From the NCBI GenBank assembly GCA_900752435.1, contig CAADVD010000038.1, forward strand, positions 11,120-75,119: 64,000 nucleotides of DNA, in the 5' to 3' direction. This DNA comes from Oscillospiraceae bacterium. GTDB lineage: Bacteria; Bacillota; Clostridia; Oscillospirales; Ruminococcaceae. A model generated the notes under the pieces. It made no database searches. It worked only from the letters and a program-made list of their open reading frames with translations, and was not told the origin of the DNA. Shown in pieces: positions 34,029 to 43,040 of this stretch; positions within the stretch are counted from its first letter, which is position 1; every line of letters starts with the position of its first letter. The position numbers and the translations under genes were made by a program.

Positions 34029-35006
34029 TTATCTCCGTCTAAATTTTGCAAGCTGTGCAGTTAATATCCAATATACGCTCATCAAACAGGGATATGCTTG
34101 CTCAAAGATCCACTCATTGTCACGAAACGGACATTGTTCGCTATATTTTCTAATTGCTTTCCTTAATTTTTTACGCAATCGTTTCGCATATTGTTTTTGT
34201 GTGTCTTTATCACTTTTCTTTAATTCTTGAAGTTCATCTGCAAATGTTTGCACATACTGTTTTGCACAACATTTATATGCCTCTTCATAATGCTGTTCTT
34301 TAAAATATTGCAACTGTTCTTCTCTTGCCGTCAGTGCTAGAAGTCGTTTTGGATTCCACACTGACCTCATAGTACTAACCGGACTTAAAAAATACATATA
34401 AAGAGGCGATTCAACCACTGGAATTGCAGAGAATTGAAACAATGTACGATATACTATAAATGCATCTTCACAAACTCTTATTTTAGGAAAACGTAATTCA
34501 CTAAAACAATCCCTATGATACAATTTTCCCCATACTACAACAGAATGCAAGTGATTATGACAATAAAATTCTTCCGTTGGATATATCTTAACAGATAATT
34601 GATCAATTGTGCTAGCCGAAACCACCTCGGTCTTTTTTTCAAATCTACATATACTTATTTTACTATTATATTGTTTTACTGTTTGATACAAATATTCCAG
34701 CATTTTGGGATGAAGCCAATCATCACTATCTACAAAACATAGCCATTCGCAACTACTATTTGCATACACCCAGTCTAATGCCTTATTTCGAGCTGCTCCC
34801 TGTCCCTGATTAATTTGATGAAATACCCTCACCCTTGAATCAAACTCTGCATATTGTTTGCAAATATCCCTGCTTTTATCAGTGCTTCCATCATCCACTA
34901 AAAGCAATTCAAAATCAGAAAATGTTTGTGTAAGAATACTTTCAATGCAACGGGAAAGATATTTTTCGGTATTAAAAACAGGTACAATAATGCCAATTTC
35001 CGCCAC
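34029..35006 (-). CDS. GT2-family glycosyltransferase (tandem paralogue 1)
   Basis: A 325-residue enzyme closely similar in layout to the next three genes: IGIIVPVFNTEKYLSRCIES, DDGSTDKSRDICKQYA, HQINQGQGAARNKALDWVY, LCFVDSDDWLHPKMLEYLY, then VVWGKLYHRDCFSELRFP and ICEDAFIVYRTLFQF-like VCEDAFIVYRTLFQF. The C-terminus ends in the shared pattern YPCLMSVYWILTAQLAKFRRR. The best start is a GTG at 35006, 8 bp after GGAGG; the GTG at 35015 overlaps that site. The donor sugar is unknown. Confidence 0.87.
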   Translation of the reverse strand: MAEIGIIVPVFNTEKYLSRCIESILTQTFSDFELLLVDDGSTDKSRDICKQYAEFDSRVRVFHQINQGQGAARNKALDWVYANSSCEWLCFVDSDDWLHPKMLEYLYQTVKQYNSKISICRFEKKTEVVSASTIDQLSVKIYPTEEFYCHNHLHSVVVWGKLYHRDCFSELRFPKIRVCEDAFIVYRTLFQFSAIPVVESPLYMYFLSPVSTMRSVWNPKRLLALTAREEQLQYFKEQHYEEAYKCCAKQYVQTFADELQELKKSDKDTQKQYAKRLRKKLRKAIRKYSEQCPFRDNEWIFEQAYPCLMSVYWILTAQLAKFRRR

Positions 35007-35011
35007 TTCAT

Positions 35012-35989
35012 TCACCTCCGTCTCAATTTATTCCTTCCTGCACATATGAGCCAATAAAGGCACATCCATCGTGGATATGCCACTTCATATATCCATTCAT
35101 GTCCTTGAAACGGATAATACTTCTTATAGATAGAGAGTGCTTTTCTTAATTTTCTATGTAAAAATCCCCAATACTTTCTTTGCAATTTTTTGTCACATTT
35201 CTGTATTTCTTGAATTTGGTCAATAAAATTTTGCAAATATGCTTTTATTGTATAACAATGTGCTTTGTCATATCCACTATTTTTAAAAAACTCGAGTTGC
35301 TCTTCTTGCGCTACAATTTTAACAAGTCTCTTAGGACTCCAATTCGAACGCATTGTGGAGTTAGGACTCATAAAATATGCATACAACGGAGCATTAATTA
35401 CAACTAAATCTTTGTATTGGAATAATACACGATATGTTATAAATTCATCTTCACAAGCTCTCACTGCTGGATAACGCATCTTCAGGAAACATTCTCTATG
35501 GTAAAGTTTTGCCCAAGGAACCACTCCTAAAGTAGGCTCTTTACAATAAAATTCTTCCGTATTATAAACTTTTACGTCAAACTTTGTTAAGGGAGTCCAT
35601 GCAATTTCCCTATCTGTATCCTGCCAACCACATACAGATATTTTCTTTTGAAATTCTATTGCGGCATAATAAAGTCTCTCTATCATTTCTGGATGAATCC
35701 AATCATCGCTATCCACAAAGCAAATCCACTCACTATCGCTATTCTCATATACCCAATTAAGGGCAAAATTTCTTGCAACAGCCTGTCCCTGATTTTTTTG
35801 ATGAAATACATAAATACGCGAATCTTTTTTTGCATATTCGTCGCATATGACACCACTCGAATCTACACTTCCGTCATCCACTAACATCAATTGAAAATTG
35901 TCAAAAGTTTGTGTCAAAATGCTGTCTAGGCAACGATGCAGGTATTTTTCAACATTATATACTGGAACAATTATACTTATTGTTGGCAT
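35012..35989 (-). CDS. GT2-family glycosyltransferase (tandem paralogue 2)
   Basis: A 325-residue GT-A enzyme with ISIIVPVYNVEKYLHRCLDS, DDGSVDSSGVICDEYAKKD, NQGQAVARNFALNWVYEN and the DxD-like ICFVDSDDWIHPEMIERLY. VVPWAKLYHRECFLKMRYP and ACEDEFITYRVLFQYKDLV follow, and the tail reads YEVAYPRWMCLYWLICAGRN. AAGGAG supports the ATG. Near-identical motif spacing with its neighbours shows that the row arose by duplication; the divergence in the middle third suggests different acceptors or donors. Confidence 0.88.
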   Translation of the reverse strand: MPTISIIVPVYNVEKYLHRCLDSILTQTFDNFQLMLVDDGSVDSSGVICDEYAKKDSRIYVFHQKNQGQAVARNFALNWVYENSDSEWICFVDSDDWIHPEMIERLYYAAIEFQKKISVCGWQDTDREIAWTPLTKFDVKVYNTEEFYCKEPTLGVVPWAKLYHRECFLKMRYPAVRACEDEFITYRVLFQYKDLVVINAPLYAYFMSPNSTMRSNWSPKRLVKIVAQEEQLEFFKNSGYDKAHCYTIKAYLQNFIDQIQEIQKCDKKLQRKYWGFLHRKLRKALSIYKKYYPFQGHEWIYEVAYPRWMCLYWLICAGRNKLRRR

Positions 35990-36039
35990 TGTACTCCACT
36001 CCTTCTTTCCAACCTACATCTAAATAGGGATAATCAACA

Positions 36040-37032
36040 TTATTTACGTTGAAATTTACATATTTGACCTTGTATGAACCAGTATATTCGCATAAATTTA
36101 GGATACGCTTCTTCATAAACCCACATATAATTGTCTAAATGAAAACTGCATCTTTTTCGATATCGTAAAAATTCAAATCTTAATTCACGCATCAATTTAA
36201 TCCGATATTTTTTATATTCTTTGCCATTTGGTAATCCGTCAATTTGCTTTATCTGGTGATATAGCCCCCATAAAACGTATATTTCTACTGTTTTTTTCCA
36301 AGCCATTTGATACTGGGTATTTTGGAAAAAACGCATTCGTTCTCTTAATGCGCTGACTCCTGCTAACCTTTTCGGTGTCCATGCCGAACTCATCGTACTA
36401 TTTTCACGCACAAAATAATAGTACAGCGGAGCCTCGATAACGGGCAATTTTGAGAATTGAAATAAAATTTTATACGTCACAAATTCATCTTCACAAGCTC
36501 TGACTAACGGGTAACGAATTCCTTTAAAGCAATCCTTGTGATAAATCTTTCCCCACGGTACCACTGCCCAAACGTCAGCATTTTCGCAATAAAAAGCTTC
36601 AACATCATAGAATCTTGTACAAAGTTGTTCTTGTTCTATTCTTGGCATATCACCAACAGTTTGGGAATAGCCACAAATTCCAATTTTTGTTTTATTGTTA
36701 CATACAATACCATATAAGTAGTCTAGCATTTGTGGATGAATCCAATCATCACTGTCTATAAAACTAATCCATGCACTGCTGCTATTCTGATCAATCCAAT
36801 CCAATGCGAAATTTCTAGCTGCTGCCTGCCCTTGGTTTTTCTGATGAAACACACGCACTCTAGAATCTTTTCTCGCATAGTCCTCGCAAATATCACCACT
36901 ATGATCAGTACTTCCATCGTCCACCAAAATCAATTCAAAATCAGTGTATGTCTGGTTCAAGATGCTGTCAATACAACGGCTCAAATACTTCTCAGTGTTA
37001 TAAACAGGTACAATCACACTGATTTCAGGCAT
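36040..37032 (-). CDS. GT2-family glycosyltransferase (tandem paralogue 3)
   Basis: A 330-residue GT-A enzyme: ISVIVPVYNTEKYLSRCIDS, DDGSTDHSGDICEDYARKD, HQKNQGQAAARNFALDWID, ISFIDSDDWIHPQMLDYLY, WAVVPWGKIYHKDCFKGIRYP, RACEDEFVTYKILFQF, and the tail YEEAYPKFMRIYWFIQGQIC. The ATG at 37032 is preferred because the GTG three codons earlier overlaps the ribosome binding site and the stop of the preceding gene. The short gap after it (35990-36039) holds no extra gene. Confidence 0.87.
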   Translation of the reverse strand: MPEISVIVPVYNTEKYLSRCIDSILNQTYTDFELILVDDGSTDHSGDICEDYARKDSRVRVFHQKNQGQAAARNFALDWIDQNSSSAWISFIDSDDWIHPQMLDYLYGIVCNNKTKIGICGYSQTVGDMPRIEQEQLCTRFYDVEAFYCENADVWAVVPWGKIYHKDCFKGIRYPLVRACEDEFVTYKILFQFSKLPVIEAPLYYYFVRENSTMSSAWTPKRLAGVSALRERMRFFQNTQYQMAWKKTVEIYVLWGLYHQIKQIDGLPNGKEYKKYRIKLMRELRFEFLRYRKRCSFHLDNYMWVYEEAYPKFMRIYWFIQGQICKFQRK

Positions 37033-37037
37033 ATCAC

Positions 37038-38015
37038 TCACTTCCTCTTCAAAATTTTATATTTTAACCCCTCAATTGTCCAGTACAACCACATTCCTTT
37101 GGAAAATGCTGTTTCATAACGCTTTTTATTTTGCTCAAATGGATATAAATCTCTCCAACGAAGAAGAATACTTCCCAACCTTCTTCTCAGCCTTCGATCA
37201 TATTGCCTTGGCAAATTCGATCTGCTATTTACCTCATCCATCTGTAACTCGACGCTCCAAAGATAGTTGCGAATTCGCAACTCCATCAAATCCTTCATTC
37301 CTTTTTTCTTAAAAAAAGCAATCTGATGTTCAAATGCAGGAAATATATCCATTCGATTCGGCTTCCATGCAGATTTTGTAATTCCCTCCGGATTGACGTA
37401 GTACGCATACAGCGGAGCTTGTATCACTGCAATTTCTGGGTAACAAAATAGAATCCGATAGGTTACATACTCATCCTCATGAATTCTGCCATTAGGATAT
37501 CGAATTTTAGTAAAACATTCTTTATGATACAGTTTTCCACATGCAATTGTTGCATTTACAGTTTGCTCTAAATAGAACTTTTCCGTGGCATAATTTATTG
37601 CATGAATTTTATTCTTCTGTGCAACAAGTGCCTCACCGCTAGTTTCCTGAAAATTACAAACTGCTACTTTAACACCATATTCACAAACAGCTTGATAAAG
37701 TGCTTCCAAATAGAACTCATGAATCCAGTCATCACTATCAATAAATGTTAACCATTCACTGCCACTATTTACAAGGACCCATTTAATTCCTGCATTCCGT
37801 GCAGCAGACAAGCCGCCATTCTTTTGATGAATTACATGAATCCTCGTATCTTTTTTCGCATACTCTTCACAGATTTGACCGCAGTTATCGGGACTACCAT
37901 CATCCACCAGAATCAACTCAAAATCTGTAAAAGTCTGTGCAAGTATACTATCCACACAGCGATTGATATATTTTTCAACTTTATAGATTGGAACAATTAC
38001 ACTAATTTTTGGCAT
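37038..38015 (-). CDS. GT2-family glycosyltransferase (tandem paralogue 4)
   Basis: A 325-residue GT-A enzyme: ISVIVPIYKVEKYINRCVDS, DDGSPDNCGQICEEYAKKD, NGGLSAARNAGIKWVLVN, LTFIDSDDWIHEFYLEALY, IACGKLYHKECFTKIRYP, IHEDEYVTYRILFCYPEIA and the tail SKGMWLYWTIEGLKYKILKRK. It is the first of the four paralogues in transcription order and the least like the other three in its middle region. The ribosome binding site is weak (GAAGCGAG), which may mean coupling to the GT32 gene 10 bp upstream. Confidence 0.87.
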   Translation of the reverse strand: MPKISVIVPIYKVEKYINRCVDSILAQTFTDFELILVDDGSPDNCGQICEEYAKKDTRIHVIHQKNGGLSAARNAGIKWVLVNSGSEWLTFIDSDDWIHEFYLEALYQAVCEYGVKVAVCNFQETSGEALVAQKNKIHAINYATEKFYLEQTVNATIACGKLYHKECFTKIRYPNGRIHEDEYVTYRILFCYPEIAVIQAPLYAYYVNPEGITKSAWKPNRMDIFPAFEHQIAFFKKKGMKDLMELRIRNYLWSVELQMDEVNSRSNLPRQYDRRLRRRLGSILLRWRDLYPFEQNKKRYETAFSKGMWLYWTIEGLKYKILKRK

Positions 38016-38025
38016 ATAACTCGCT

Positions 38026-38829
38026 TCATTTCAATTTAGATTTGAGATTATCATAATTCTTTTCCCCTAAAAGTCGTCTCAAAACGCGGTTCGGCGTATG
38101 GATAATATAATCCTTTTTCTCTTGCCGTTTTTGATTACGCTTTTGTTGTTCTTCCCTTTGAACTGCTTGGCGCCATTTCTCAATCTGTTTCTTATTCTCC
38201 TCAGATTGCCAGCTTCCCGCAAACCAATGAATGGTTACCGTATTTCTTGTCTTTTCCAGTTTTCCAGTTTGATAACTAACAGGGCAGAAAACTTCTTTCG
38301 GATACAATGCAAAACCATCAACTACCTGATACTGATTATTCTGAATCAAACCTTTACTCAAACACATATTCGTGATAACTGTCACATTGGTAGTAAGATT
38401 AACGCTTCCGTCTTCATTATAAAAACTTGCTGAATCATAATATTTTAACAGCTCTTTGAATAGAGGGAAGTCCTTGCGGCATGCCATAATACCTGTAGGA
38501 ATGTTTGTTTCGTCCTCAAATCCGGAAAACGCCTCGTGTGTTAAGAACTTATTCAACGATTTAATGACTTCTACATCCGTATCCATATAAATGCCACCAT
38601 AATTGGTCATTGCATACAAACGAACATAGTCTGTCACAAACGCCCATTTCTTAGCTTCATACGCCTGTTGAACATAAAGCGGTGATTTTGATAAATCAAA
38701 GCTATCCTCATTCCATTCGATAATTTGATAGCCATGACATTTTTTCTTCCAACTGCCTATACACCTTTCAGCAAGTTCCGATTTTGGGTTATGACCAAAC
38801 CAACAATAGTGAATAATTTTGGGAATCAT
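38026..38829 (-). CDS. GT32-type capsular glycosyltransferase
   Basis: A 267-residue enzyme of the DXD-containing GT32 (Gly_transf_sug) family. It starts with the hallmark MIPKIIHYCWFGHNPKSE, then IIEWNEDSFDL, KKWAFVTDYVRLYAMTNYGG and the metal-binding IYMDTDVEV. GFEDETNIPTGIMAC and IHWFAGSWQSEENKKQ follow. The tail is very basic (QQKRNQKRQEKKD), as in membrane-associated transferases. It is one of three homologues in the locus (also 44011 and 47805). The donor is unknown; galactose or mannose are typical of the family. Confidence 0.88.
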   Translation of the reverse strand: MIPKIIHYCWFGHNPKSELAERCIGSWKKKCHGYQIIEWNEDSFDLSKSPLYVQQAYEAKKWAFVTDYVRLYAMTNYGGIYMDTDVEVIKSLNKFLTHEAFSGFEDETNIPTGIMACRKDFPLFKELLKYYDSASFYNEDGSVNLTTNVTVITNMCLSKGLIQNNQYQVVDGFALYPKEVFCPVSYQTGKLEKTRNTVTIHWFAGSWQSEENKKQIEKWRQAVQREEQQKRNQKRQEKKDYIIHTPNRVLRRLLGEKNYDNLKSKLK

Positions 38830-38900
38830 TATATTATTTCCTCTTCTTTTATTTTCCTTCGAATCTCTTTTGCCTTACTCATAAACATTTGACCGCTATA

Positions 38901-40040
38901 TCAGCAAACAACATCATTAATGCTATTTATTAGACATTGTTGACTGCTAGTTCCTTCGATGCACGCTTTATCAGATAAATCATCTCTATTAATATCCAAT
39001 GTATCTATCTTAAATTTATCCTCAAATTTTCCAATGGGAATTGCTGCATTATCAGATAATCCCATCTTTTCATAAAACTCTTTTAATTTATTATCCCATA
39101 CAAATCCGATACTTGGTATGCCAAAAGAAGCGGCAACAATTTGGCTATGCATTCTGAACGAAACTAAGTATTTAAAACTCGTTATCTCATACACTAATTC
39201 TTCCGGTGTTGTTGGTCGCCTATAAATATAGTTACTTCGTTCTTCTTTCGGCACTCCAAGTTCTTTTAGTATTTTCAATGCGAAATCATAATCATATGTA
39301 GCTCCATTTGTAATAATCATAAACGATTTTTTCTCGTTAATAAAATATTCAACCATTTCTTTTTGGAACTCAAAAAACTGTGGTAGATTAATAATGCCAA
39401 CACCATATTCTGCCACTTTATCTTCTGACGCTGCAAAATATTTACGACAAATCAAAGCCGTATCATATGTTTCGCTGACCTTCGCACGAATTTGAAACAT
39501 TTTGCAAAATTTACTATAAGAATCCCGCAACGATATCGACTGCACATTTCGTTGATTAAATGCCTTCTTTAATATCGCAATCGAATCTGCAGATAATTCA
39601 CTCATTCCACATGCATGAAAAATCACTTTAACTTTTTTGCGTAATAGTATACGAACTATGCAATAAACGATAGCGGCAAAATAATCCATAAACAGTGAGC
39701 CTCCAGCAAAAATTGCCAGATCAAATTCATTCTTTTTAAGCAATTCTTCCAAATGGCATATTGTTCGAATATATCTTTGCTGATCACTCAAATATGCACG
39801 AAACACCGCATTATGACAGAATATTCTCTTAAACTTCTCAGAGCACTTTAAAAAAACTTTTTGATAAAAATTATAGCCTTTAGGAGAATAATATGCTGTC
39901 ATTTCCACTTTTCCAGACATATCCAATGGAATGACTGTTGCACCAGGATATTGTTTAATGATTGTCGATTGAACCACTTTACAAAGAAGAGGGTCTCCCA
40001 GATTTTCAGAGTAATATTCCCCAATGAGTAATATTTTCAT
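38901..40040 (-). CDS. polysaccharide pyruvyl transferase family protein
   Basis: A 379-residue protein of the CsaB/WcaK family, which transfers a pyruvate ketal from PEP to a sugar. It starts MKILLIGEYYSENLGDPLLC, has FAGGSLFMDYF (the GG-rich loop), IFHACGMSEL, ISLRDSYSKFC and a C-terminal FRMHSQIVAASFGIPSIG with the conserved Arg-x-His. The ATG at 40040 follows GAGGA; the longer TTG reading is unlikely. Pyruvylated ManNAc often anchors SLH-domain proteins in Firmicutes, which fits the UDP-ManNAc supply here. Sequence is quite different from the second family member at 52356. Confidence 0.87.
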   Translation of the reverse strand: MKILLIGEYYSENLGDPLLCKVVQSTIIKQYPGATVIPLDMSGKVEMTAYYSPKGYNFYQKVFLKCSEKFKRIFCHNAVFRAYLSDQQRYIRTICHLEELLKKNEFDLAIFAGGSLFMDYFAAIVYCIVRILLRKKVKVIFHACGMSELSADSIAILKKAFNQRNVQSISLRDSYSKFCKMFQIRAKVSETYDTALICRKYFAASEDKVAEYGVGIINLPQFFEFQKEMVEYFINEKKSFMIITNGATYDYDFALKILKELGVPKEERSNYIYRRPTTPEELVYEITSFKYLVSFRMHSQIVAASFGIPSIGFVWDNKLKEFYEKMGLSDNAAIPIGKFEDKFKIDTLDINRDDLSDKACIEGTSSQQCLINSINDVVC

Positions 40041-40058
40041 GTATGTAATCCTCAACTA

Positions 40059-41345
40059 CTACTGTATCTCAATCGTAGGAAACACGACATTTCCCCACAC
40101 CTGTGGGTTCCATCTTTTCGCAGTCTCATTTATCTGTTTCCTATAGATTTTGTTAAATCTAAACGCACTGTCCACAACATCGTGCACCATTTCTTGGCCA
40201 AACTCATCTACTTCATACAACACGATTCTTCCTATATATTCACCTTGAGCCAAATATGGAAATGTCACTTTAAATATTTGCTCATTTTCACCTTGATGCA
40301 CAACTATTTCGGGTCTTGACGCTGCCATCCCGGCGGCACTATGCGCAACATTAAACAAAATAATTCTAAATGCGATTGCATTGTAGTTCTTATTTGAATT
40401 AAATCCTAATTTAAGATGAAGCGGCTCATCATCGTACAAAACTGGTTCATCAATATTTAAAAGCTCAATATATTTCATATGAATTTCATGGTCTCCAATT
40501 GATTCCCTAGCCGCATTATCACAATTATTAAACAACTTAGAAGTGCTTGTTTGTCCCAAATATATTTCAATGGCCTTTTCAACTTCTCCAGCAAATACAA
40601 CTTTTCCCTTATCGAGCACTATACATCTGTCACAGAGACTCCGAATTGTATTCATGTTATGGCTAACATATAATACCGTTCGCCCATCATGCCTAGCCGC
40701 TTCACGCATCTTATTCAAGCACTTTGTCTGAAATGCCATATCGCCAACCGCCAGTACTTCATCCATAATCATAATTTCACTCTCAAGATGGGACGCAACA
40801 GCAAAGCCCAATTTAATAAACATTCCACTCGAATAACGTTTTACTGGTGTGTCAATGAATTCACGAACTTCAGAGAATTCAATAATGTCCTCCATTTTGG
40901 CATCAATTTCCGCCTTGGTCATTCCAAGAATTGCACCATTCATATAGATATTTTCTCTACCAGTCATCTCTCCATTAAATCCGGTTCCAACTTCCAGCAT
41001 AGAAGTGATTCGACCATAGATATCAATATCTCCTTCTGTTGGCGCAGTAACACGGCAAAGCAATTTTAACAGCGTACTTTTACCAGCTCCGTTGCTGCCA
41101 ATAATGCCAATTGCTTCACCTTGATAAATTGTGAGATCGACACCATTCAAAGCCATAAAAGTCTTCCCTACTAGACGCTGGTCTTGCACAGTAATATTAT
41201 TGGGATCTTCCTTGCCACGTACTTTATACCACCAACTTTGTATATCTTCTCGCAGTGAACCTCCTCCTATCTGTCCTAATTTATACTTTTTCTTAACTCC
41301 AGAGATTTCAATCGCAACCTCTTTCTGCTTGTTTAATTCTTCCAT
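40059..41345 (-). CDS. wzt: Wzt-type ABC transporter ATPase with C-terminal carbohydrate-binding domain
   Basis: The ATPase of a polysaccharide exporter. The 428-residue protein has an N-terminal nucleotide-binding domain with Walker A GSNGAGKST (83-91), signature YSSGM (171-175), Walker B IMIMDE (191-196) and His 229. Residues from about 285 to the end form an extra beta-rich domain (VLYDDEPLHLKLGFNS, GRIVLYEVDEFGQEMV) like the Wzt C-terminal domain that recognises the finished end of O-antigen chains. Such a domain implies that a defined non-reducing-end cap is needed for export. AAGGAG supports the start. The permease gene lies 12 bp upstream. Confidence 0.93.
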   Translation of the reverse strand: MEELNKQKEVAIEISGVKKKYKLGQIGGGSLREDIQSWWYKVRGKEDPNNITVQDQRLVGKTFMALNGVDLTIYQGEAIGIIGSNGAGKSTLLKLLCRVTAPTEGDIDIYGRITSMLEVGTGFNGEMTGRENIYMNGAILGMTKAEIDAKMEDIIEFSEVREFIDTPVKRYSSGMFIKLGFAVASHLESEIMIMDEVLAVGDMAFQTKCLNKMREAARHDGRTVLYVSHNMNTIRSLCDRCIVLDKGKVVFAGEVEKAIEIYLGQTSTSKLFNNCDNAARESIGDHEIHMKYIELLNIDEPVLYDDEPLHLKLGFNSNKNYNAIAFRIILFNVAHSAAGMAASRPEIVVHQGENEQIFKVTFPYLAQGEYIGRIVLYEVDEFGQEMVHDVVDSAFRFNKIYRKQINETAKRWNPQVWGNVVFPTIEIQ

Positions 41346-41357
41346 ATTATATACTCC

Positions 41358-42221
41358 TTACACCGTATCCATAAATGTCTTTTCGGTATGGTTAAATAAC
41401 ATAATACTAACCACTGCAATAATTATGGTAAACACAATTGAGAATATATAGCATCCAGGTATAATTGTCCCCTTTCCTAAAAAGGCGTATCTAAAAAGTT
41501 CAACAGGCGACGTTATGGGATTAAGCAAAAGCAAGTTTTTTATAAAACCATCTTCAAGTTGTGAAAGCGGATAAACCACAGGAGTTGCATACATTAAAAG
41601 AGAAATGCCGTACCCAATAAAAACAGTTAAATCTCGATATTTTGTTGTAAAACTGGAAATAATAAGTCCTAAGCTCATTCCCATAACACCAAGATGCAAC
41701 AAAATAAAAGGAATCAAAATCCATGCCCACCAGTTAGGAGAAACTTCTCCTTGAATTATGTAATAAACCAATAGTATAATTGCCAAAATCATTTGAATCA
41801 AAAACTGAATAGCACCGCTAAAAATCTTTGATATCGGCACTGTCATACGAGGAAAATATACCTTACCAAAAACAAGTGCATTTTCTCTAAACACATTTGA
41901 ATTTCCTCCCAACGCTCCCGAAAAGAACGCCCAAATTGCATTACCAGTGAGATAAAACAATATCTGAGGTATTCCATCTGTACTCATGCCTGCAACAGTT
42001 CCAAAAAGAAATGTATAAACAAAGCTGGATAACAAGGGAGTAATCAAAATCCACAACGGACCTAATACTGTCTGTTTATAAGACAATACAAACGAGCGCT
42101 GCGTAAACAACAAGATTAAATCCTTGTATTTCCATACCTCTTTAAGCTTGAGATCAAACCAATTGTGCTTTGACGATATATGAATATGATATCGCTTTTT
42201 ACTTAAATCTTTCTGTTCCAT
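41358..42221 (-). CDS. wzm: Wzm-type ABC-2 polysaccharide export permease
   Basis: A 287-residue permease with six hydrophobic segments after a cytosolic N-terminus (WFDLKLKEVWKYKDLILLF). The conserved QTVLGPLWILITPLLSSFVYTFLF, GNAIWAFFSGALGGNS and NPITSPVELFRYAFLGKGTI are typical of O-antigen and teichoic-acid exporters. With Wzt it would move a lipid-linked polysaccharide across the cytoplasmic membrane. TAAGGAGGG gives a strong start. It lies 18 bp past the GT42-like gene, so export and the presumed capping enzyme are cotranscribed. Confidence 0.93.
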   Translation of the reverse strand: MEQKDLSKKRYHIHISSKHNWFDLKLKEVWKYKDLILLFTQRSFVLSYKQTVLGPLWILITPLLSSFVYTFLFGTVAGMSTDGIPQILFYLTGNAIWAFFSGALGGNSNVFRENALVFGKVYFPRMTVPISKIFSGAIQFLIQMILAIILLVYYIIQGEVSPNWWAWILIPFILLHLGVMGMSLGLIISSFTTKYRDLTVFIGYGISLLMYATPVVYPLSQLEDGFIKNLLLLNPITSPVELFRYAFLGKGTIIPGCYIFSIVFTIIIAVVSIMLFNHTEKTFMDTV

Positions 42222-42239
42222 ATTTTTTGCCCTCCTTAA

Positions 42240-43037
42240 TTAATTAAACAACATGTCAAACTCCACACGCGGAAAAACTTCCAGCATCCCACCTCTCGTT
42301 GCATTAAAAACTTTAACATTTCTCTTCTCACATTGCTTTTTCATTGCAATATATGTCAATGTACTTTTTTCCGTATTAGGAATGTACAGATTGGCCTTGT
42401 CTTCATTATATTGATCTGAAAAATAATCCTTTACCGTGTCATCCACAACAATTTCACCCTTAAGATTTTGACTGACACGGAAATGATGGTCGACACCAAT
42501 AAAATAGATTTCTGTAAATCCCATATACGCTGCAATTTGCGCAGCCGTATACATTCCCGTGCTGGCACAATCCAATTCCTGCGCAGCATCATCGCTAAAT
42601 AAAAATGCTCTTGGATCTTCTGCCTGCTGCCAATTCATATTAAAGTAAAGCGCATCATGAATATTTATATTGTGATACCAAAAAAGCTGAATTGGTATAA
42701 ACTTTACCGGCAGTTCCAACTGATCTACAATATCCGCGCATCCCTGCAGCATCTTCTCATCCTGTGAAATATAAAATGTGGGTCGCCAAAGCGTATTATC
42801 AAAAATATTATAAATACGATTAAACGCAAACGTAATTTCCTCATGCTCATAAAGAGTCGTCAAGTCTTCTGCTTTTAAACTGGGACCATTACCGATAAAG
42901 AAACAACGCCTTCCAGCGTAAATATTTTTATACTGCTTTATTCTCTTCCCATACTTTGTGCTTTCAAAATGTTTCTGCTGCCAAGGCTGAACAAATCTTG
43001 CCTGTGTACTGGCCAAAACTCGCTTAAATAAGCTCAT
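42240..43037 (-). CDS. GT42/Maf-like (DUF115-related) putative CMP-sugar glycosyltransferase
   Basis: A 265-residue protein whose layout resembles CstII-type sialyltransferases (GT42) and Maf/DUF115 proteins. It has FFIGNGPSLKAEDL (49-58), then the core STGMYTAAQIAAYMGFTEIY (159-178) with IGVDHHF just after, and a C-terminal KVFNATRGGMLEVFPRVEF. Both relatives use CMP-activated acids: sialic acid for GT42, pseudaminic or legionaminic acid for Maf. Since the locus makes CMP-Kdo and no KpsC/KpsS-type enzyme is seen, this is the best candidate Kdo transferase. The catalytic His of CstII has no clear equivalent, so the function is inference. GAGGTGAG supports the start. Confidence 0.65.
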   Translation of the reverse strand: MSLFKRVLASTQARFVQPWQQKHFESTKYGKRIKQYKNIYAGRRCFFIGNGPSLKAEDLTTLYEHEEITFAFNRIYNIFDNTLWRPTFYISQDEKMLQGCADIVDQLELPVKFIPIQLFWYHNINIHDALYFNMNWQQAEDPRAFLFSDDAAQELDCASTGMYTAAQIAAYMGFTEIYFIGVDHHFRVSQNLKGEIVVDDTVKDYFSDQYNEDKANLYIPNTEKSTLTYIAMKKQCEKRNVKVFNATRGGMLEVFPRVEFDMLFN

Positions 43038-43040
43038 ATA

